Assembly (NCBI GenBank): GCA_018399515.1
Contig: JAGYOB010000111.1
Location: 1 to 10,495 of the forward strand
Origin: Candidatus Nanopelagicales bacterium
Lineage (GTDB): Bacteria > Actinomycetota > Actinomycetes > S36-B12
Reading direction: 5' to 3'
Length of the DNA: 10,495 nt
The stretch's first letter is position 1, and the number at the start of each line of letters is the position of its first letter. Position numbers and translations under genes: made by a program. The notes under the pieces are model-generated. The model ran no database searches. It saw nothing but the letters and a program-made list of their open reading frames with translations, and was not told the DNA's origin. Shown piece by piece: positions 7,292 through 10,495 of the stretch.

Positions 7292-8227
7292 ATGAACGTC
7301 CAGCAACTGCGAATCGTCCGCGAGACGGTCCGGCGCAACTTCAACCTGACCGAGGTCGCGTACGCGCTCTATACCGCGCAATCCGGTGTCTCCAAACACA
7401 TCAAGGATTTGGAGGACGAGCTCGGCATGGAGCTGTTCGTGCGCCGCGGCAAGCGGCTTCTCGGTTTGACGGAGCCCGGCAAAGAGCTGCTGCCGATCGT
7501 CGAGCGCATTCTGATCGACATACAGAACATGAAGCATCTCGGCGAGCAATTCGCGCAGCAGGATACGGGTCACCTGGCGATTGCGACGACCCACACCCAG
7601 GCCCGTTATGCCCTGCCTGCTGTGGTGACCCGGTTCAAGCAGGCGTTCCCGAAGGTCTATCTGGAGCTCCACGAGTGCGGACCGGCGGAGATCGTCAGCC
7701 TGTTGCGCGACGGTCAGGTGGACATCGGGATCGCGACCGAGGCGCTCGGCAGTGAAGAGGATTTGGTCAGCTTCCCTTACTACCGGTGGCGCCATGCGGT
7801 GATCGTCCCGACCACCCATCCGCTGGCCGGCGTTTCGCCTCTGACCATGAGCGCGATTGCCGAGTATCCGATCATCACCTACTACCCGGGAAATACGGGG
7901 CGTGGTCGCATCGATGCCGCCTTCGCGTGCGCCGGCGTCGCCCCGGACATCGTGATGTCCGCGCTCGATGCCGATGTCATCAAGGCCTATGTGGAGCTGG
8001 GGCTGGGTGTCGGCATCATCGCCGCCATGGCCTTCAACCCCGTCCGCGATGCGGGCCTGTGCCTGCTCGACACCTCGGACATGTTCGAGGTCAACACCGC
8101 CCGTCTGGGTCTGCGACGCGGTCACTATCTGCGTGACTATGCCGTGCGCTTCATTTTGGAATGCGCCCCCGCACTGACCGCGGAGCAGATCAAGGAGGCG
8201 GTATTCCCCAAGGCGGCGCTGCCCTGA
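7292..8227 (+). CDS. cysB: LysR-type transcriptional regulator CysB
   Basis: CysB is the activator of sulfate assimilation genes. In enterobacteria it responds to N-acetylserine or O-acetylserine and is countered by sulfide or thiosulfate. The 311-aa product has an N-terminal winged helix-turn-helix (about residues 20-45, including YTAQSGVSKHIKDLEDELG) and a periplasmic-binding-protein-like effector domain. TTHTQARYALP begins at residue 99; Thr100, Thr102 and Gln103 coincide with the anion/inducer-binding residues of enterobacterial CysB. These residues separate it from generic LysR proteins, although the paralogue Cbl shares much of this. Its place as last gene of the transporter operon, one base after cysA, is unlike E. 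coli, where cysB stands alone. No strong ribosome binding site is visible, so translation is probably coupled to cysA. Confidence 0.93.
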   Translation: MNVQQLRIVRETVRRNFNLTEVAYALYTAQSGVSKHIKDLEDELGMELFVRRGKRLLGLTEPGKELLPIVERILIDIQNMKHLGEQFAQQDTGHLAIATTHTQARYALPAVVTRFKQAFPKVYLELHECGPAEIVSLLRDGQVDIGIATEALGSEEDLVSFPYYRWRHAVIVPTTHPLAGVSPLTMSAIAEYPIITYYPGNTGRGRIDAAFACAGVAPDIVMSALDADVIKAYVELGLGVGIIAAMAFNPVRDAGLCLLDTSDMFEVNTARLGLRRGHYLRDYAVRFILECAPALTAEQIKEAVFPKAALP

Positions 8228-8253
8228 TCACGGACGCGACGATCAGGCGCCGC
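8213..8253. terminator. Possible hairpin terminator at the end of cysB
   Basis: CCTGATC (8223-8229) pairs perfectly with GATCAGG (8241-8247), and outer arms GCGGCGC (8213-8219) and GCGCCGC (8247-8253) can extend or compete with the stem. The structure spans the cysB stop codon and the 3' end of the opposing small gene, a common place for a shared terminator. There is no T-tract, so intrinsic termination is doubtful. Confidence 0.3.
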
Positions 8254-8461
8254 TGCGATAGAGCTGCGGGGGCTGATCGGCCAGGTAACGTGCGATCGCG
8301 TCCTCGATCGACACCGTCGGCTCGACGGCGCGGCGTGCCACGAACGTTGGCCGCTGCCGGATGGATGGGGTACGGACACCCCTGGTCGCGAGACCGCTGC
8401 GTGTCCGCATGATGCCGATCGCGCTCGTCTGTGCGGGATGCTGGATTGAAGAGGTGTTCAT
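8243..8461 (-). CDS. Small hypothetical protein (72 aa)
   Basis: I do not recognise this protein. It is a 72-residue reading frame with an Arg-rich, Thr/Ser-rich first half and a more protein-like end containing VSIEDAIARYLADQPP, probably a short helix. Coding is supported by three points: the ATG at 8461 has GGAG 8 nt upstream, all its isoleucine codons are ATC, and most third positions (roughly three quarters) are G or C, as in the neighbouring genes. It has no signal peptide, membrane segment or cysteine motif. It converges on cysB, with a hairpin covering both 3' ends. An overlapping plus-strand frame at 8361-8555 looks less convincing. Confidence 0.45.
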   Translation of the reverse strand: MNTSSIQHPAQTSAIGIMRTRSGLATRGVRTPSIRQRPTFVARRAVEPTVSIEDAIARYLADQPPQLYRSGA

Positions 8462-8550
8462 GGTTCGCGCTCCGGCTGTTGCCTTGAGGGGGTTTGGCCG
8501 CGAGGAGTCGCGACCTTGGGTGCAAGGTAACGCAGGGGTGCTGACCAAAG

Positions 8551-8569
8551 GCTGACTGCGCCTGTCAGC
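8551..8569. repeat. Small hairpin in the region upstream of the 72-aa gene
   Basis: GCTGAC (8551-8556) and GTCAGC (8564-8569) form a 6-bp inverted repeat around a 7-nt loop, and another GCTGACC lies just before at 8540-8546. It could be an operator-like cluster upstream of the minus-strand small gene. In the rest of 8462-8655 I see no gene, promoter or RNA. Confidence 0.25.
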
Positions 8570-8700
8570 AAACGAATAGCCGGCGACCGGCCAACAGGGG
8601 CTTGAGATCCGACCCCTAACCAAAGGGGGCAGCGACGACCGCTCACTGCCGACGCTTGCCGGGCGCGATGCTTGGAGACCAACCGCGTTCTCCCAGCGGC

Positions 8701-9036
8701 ATGATGAAGATGGTCGCATGGGCTCTGGCCCTTTTCGCCGCCTTCATGGCCGATCGCGAGAAACTCAGTAGAAAAAATTGGTTTGGATTGCTGCGCGAGG
8801 CCATGGATCGGCAGTTGCGCCAGCACGCCAACAGCGTGCATGAGGTGAGCCTTGCGGACCTGCGGGACATGGTGCGGCTGACTGATCGGTTGCCTGAGCG
8901 ATGCGCCTTGGTGGGGATCGAGCCTGCGGTACTTGGCTGGGACGACAGATTGACCCCTTCGGTCGAGGCCGCGGTGCCAATCGCGATGGCCCGTGTGCAG
9001 GAGATCCTCCGCCGATGGGCACTACCCTCCGTCTGA
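8701..9036 (+). pseudogene. 3' remnant of a [NiFe]-hydrogenase maturation protease gene (HyaD/HupD/HybD type) with an unrelated 5' part
   Basis: The last 65-70 residues (about 8821-9036), including SVHEVSLADL and LVGIEP...LTPSVEAAVP, resemble the C-terminal part of the endopeptidases that clip the hydrogenase large subunit after nickel insertion. In that family (E. coli HybD) nickel is sensed by a Glu near residue 16, an Asp near 62 and a His near 93. Here only the His (codon 8839-8841) can be present; the two acidic ligands and the core fold are missing. The preceding part, from the ATG pair at 8701 or from an in-frame 8656 start, has a hydrophobic run (MVAWALALFAAFMA) and an AT-rich patch at 8766-8790. 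I see no protease homology in it. No ribosome binding site is visible. Most likely this is a truncated, non-functional remnant. Confidence 0.6.
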
Positions 9037-9040
9037 CGCA

Positions 9041-9087
9041 CCGCCAACGCCTGGCGGATGCGCGTCACCGCCACACCGCTCTGGCGG
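9041..9087. repeat. Two tandem stem-loops with the same stem, CCGCCA/TGGCGG
   Basis: CCGCCA-N5-TGGCGG (9041-9057) is followed by CCGCCA-N8-TGGCGG (9068-9087). Both are perfect 6-bp inverted repeats with identical arms and different loops. They lie between the stop of the protease remnant (9034-9036) and the 3' end of the opposing hydrogenase remnant (stop at 9065-9067). They could be a bidirectional terminator without T-tracts, or repeat sequence involved in the local rearrangement. Confidence 0.5.
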
Positions 9088-9268
9088 CATGATTGATATC
9101 GACCTCCATCAGCGGTTGACCATCCGGGTCGATGAGATGGACGGCGCAGCCGATGCAGGGATCGAAACTGTGGATCGTCCGCAGGGCTTCCAGCGGTCGC
9201 TTGACATCGACCAGTCGCTGGCCGACCAGGGCACGCTCGTAGGGGCCGGGGATATCCTGGCCGTCGCG
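9065..9268 (-). pseudogene. C-terminal remnant of a [NiFe]-hydrogenase large subunit
   Basis: On the minus strand, 67 residues read as the end of a group 1-like hydrogenase large subunit: RDGQDIPGPYERALVG, then PLEALRTIHSFDPCIGCAVH, then a 23-residue tail and a stop at 9065-9067. DPCIGCAVH (9137-9163) holds the two C-terminal cysteine ligands of the Ni-Fe site and the His after which the maturation protease cleaves, so the tail is the usual removable peptide. The homology starts abruptly at about 9268: the frame stays open further upstream, but there it is only the antisense of ackA. The N-terminal 85-90% of a normal large subunit (about 560-600 aa), including the other cysteine pair, is absent. 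With no start, it cannot make a working subunit. The exact hydrogenase subgroup is uncertain. Confidence 0.75.
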
Positions 9269-10447
9269 TCGAGTATCAAGTTCGCTGTCTTCGGTCAGGC
9301 CGACGAGGAGGGCATGGAGGTCCTGTTTCCCCGCTACCGGGGGCATTTCTCCGGGCTTGGCGTCCGGCCTCGCCTGCTCATCAAGGACGGCGCCGGCAGC
9401 ACCCTGACCGATGAGGCGCCGGCGGCGGAGTCGGCCGAGGCGGGGCTGTTCGGTCATGCGGCCGCAGTGCAGCGCCTGCTGGCCTGGTTGGACGGGCAGC
9501 CCGATGTCCAGCAGATCCTGGCCATCGGTCATCGGGTGGTGCACGGCGGACGGGAGCATCGCGAGCCGGTGGTGCTGGACGCCCCGACCCTTGCCCGGCT
9601 CGCGGCATTGCCGCCGCTTGCGCCTTTGCATCAACCCCAGAGTCTGGCCCCGGTGCAACTGTTCCACGCGCTCTGTCCCGGGGTGCCTCAGGTCGCCTGT
9701 TTCGACACCGGCTTACACACCAGCCAGTCGCGGGTTGCTCAAGCCTATGCGCTGCCGCGACGTCTGAGCGAGGCCGGCATCATTCGCTATGGCTTCCACG
9801 GGCTGTCCTACGAGTATGTCAGCCGCCGGTTGGCGCAGCATCTCGGCGGGCCGCGGACCGGGCGTGTCGTGATGGCCCATCTGGGCAACGGGGCGAGTCT
9901 ATGCGCGGTGCACGACGGTGTCAGTGTCGCCTCCAGCATGGGCTTCACGACCCTGGACGGCCTCCCGATGGGCAGCCGTTGCGGTTATCTGGATCCCGGC
10001 GTGGTGCTGCACCTGCTGCAGCATGAGGGTTTGACGCCGGAGCAGGTCGGCAAGCTGCTCTATCAGGAATCCGGTCTGCTCGGGGTCTCCGGAATCAGCG
10101 CCGACATGGGCGTCCTGCTCGCGAGCGGCGAGCCTGGCGCCCGCGAGGCCATCGAGTTGTTCGTGCATCGCATCGTGCGCGAGGTGGGGGCACTGACCGC
10201 GGTGCTCGGGGGCTTGGATCATCTGGTCTTCACCGCCGGTATCGGCGAGCACGCCGTGCCGGTACGTGAGGCGATCTGTGCGGGCAGCGGTTGGTTGGGG
10301 CTGGCGCTCGACCCGGCCGCGAACGCCGCCGGGGCAGACCGCATCAGCAGCGTCGACAGCCGGGTGGGAGCCTGGATCATCCCGACCGACGAAGAGTGGA
10401 TGATCGCCGACCACACCCGGCGTCTGTGCGCCGGGAGGCCCGGTTAA
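9089..10447 (+). CDS. ackA: Acetate kinase (acetate/propionate kinase family) with its N-terminus replaced; probably inactive
   Basis: Acetate kinase interconverts acetate plus ATP with acetyl phosphate plus ADP in the cytosol. From 9269 onward 392 residues match the family: SSIKFAVF, GHRVVHGG (substrate Arg), PLAPLHQP, CFDTGLH with the catalytic Asp at 9704-9706, RYGFHGLSYEYVS, HLGNGAS, GLPMGSRCG (transition-state Arg), FTAGIGEHA and TDEEWMI (Glu). The GFTTLDGLPMG variant resembles acetate kinases found beside phosphoketolase genes. What should precede SSIKF, including the Mg-binding Asn of the NxGSSS phosphate motif, is missing. The frame continues upstream through the antisense of a hydrogenase remnant. 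The first in-frame ATGs are at 9089 and 9137, neither with a ribosome binding site, so the chosen start is only formal. The stop codon lies in the terminus of a repeat. Confidence 0.8.
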   Translation: MIDIDLHQRLTIRVDEMDGAADAGIETVDRPQGFQRSLDIDQSLADQGTLVGAGDILAVASSIKFAVFGQADEEGMEVLFPRYRGHFSGLGVRPRLLIKDGAGSTLTDEAPAAESAEAGLFGHAAAVQRLLAWLDGQPDVQQILAIGHRVVHGGREHREPVVLDAPTLARLAALPPLAPLHQPQSLAPVQLFHALCPGVPQVACFDTGLHTSQSRVAQAYALPRRLSEAGIIRYGFHGLSYEYVSRRLAQHLGGPRTGRVVMAHLGNGASLCAVHDGVSVASSMGFTTLDGLPMGSRCGYLDPGVVLHLLQHEGLTPEQVGKLLYQESGLLGVSGISADMGVLLASGEPGAREAIELFVHRIVREVGALTAVLGGLDHLVFTAGIGEHAVPVREAICAGSGWLGLALDPAANAAGADRISSVDSRVGAWIIPTDEEWMIADHTRRLCAGRPG

Positions 10448-10495
10448 ACCGCGTCCAGAGCGACATGCGTCATTTTCATTTTGCGTTTAGCTTCG
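10444..10495. repeat. Copy 2 of the TTAAACCGCGTC palindromic element, cut by the window end
   Basis: Beginning exactly at TTAAACCGCGTC, 47 of 52 positions match the left half of the 86-bp element at 4103-4154, in the same orientation and with no gaps. The ackA stop codon (10445-10447) falls inside the element's first bases. On the minus strand it reads KRKMKMTHVALDAV and stop, against KRTMKMAHVALDAV in copy 1. It may therefore be the 3' tail of a minus-strand gene beyond the window rather than a purely non-coding repeat. The right terminus is not visible. Confidence 0.75.

Noticed and set aside
8580..8820. Insertion-sequence remnant suspected from the AT-rich patch and odd frames
   Set aside because: No terminal inverted repeats, target duplication or transposase motif could be seen.
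9251..9283. Possibility that DILAVASSIKF is a genuine acetate kinase N-terminus with a three-residue deletion
   Set aside because: The bases before 9269 are fully explained as the antisense of a conserved hydrogenase C-terminus, there is no start codon or ribosome binding site nearby, and the resemblance of ILAV to the usual ILxLN is probably chance.

Overview
The window looks like chromosomal DNA of a GC-rich gammaproteobacterium, plausibly a purple sulfur bacterium (Chromatiaceae-like). This placement is inferred from the CysD/CysNC and CysTWA-CysB gene types, from the [NiFe]-hydrogenase remnants, and from an AGGTTGGGCC-type palindromic repeat that I recall as common in that group. No rRNA or other marker gene is present to confirm it.

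About 80% of the window (65-8227) is a compact sulfate assimilation region. cysD and a fused cysNC overlap by one base and encode ATP sulfurylase plus APS kinase. They face a convergent sbp gene for a periplasmic sulfate-binding protein, and a pair of inverted REP-like repeats lies between the 3' ends. sbp is divergent from cysT-cysW-cysA-cysB, a tight operon for the sulfate ABC permease, its ATPase and the LysR-type regulator CysB. Together these genes bind sulfate, import it, activate it to APS/PAPS and sense sulfur status. The 450-bp sbp/cysT divergent region holds an 86-bp element with 12-bp terminal inverted repeats and a canonical LysR-type box (TTATC-N9-GATAA).

The rest (8228-10495) is a scrambled accessory segment. 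A possible 72-aa hypothetical gene lies on the minus strand. It is followed by a 3' remnant of a hydrogenase maturation protease gene (+) and a 3' remnant of a [NiFe]-hydrogenase large-subunit gene (-) that still carries the DPCxxCxxH nickel-binding and processing motif. Next is an acetate kinase gene whose first roughly ten codons are gone: its homology begins exactly where the hydrogenase homology ends, at about 9268/9269. The ackA stop codon lies inside a second copy of the 86-bp element, which runs off the window end.

I see no new multi-gene system. The most notable items are the ackA/hydrogenase breakpoint, the dispersed palindromic element, the REP pair, the substituted APS-kinase motif (DGTN..Q instead of the usual DGDN..H) and the candidate CysB operator. 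No tRNA, rRNA, CRISPR array or complete insertion sequence was seen.
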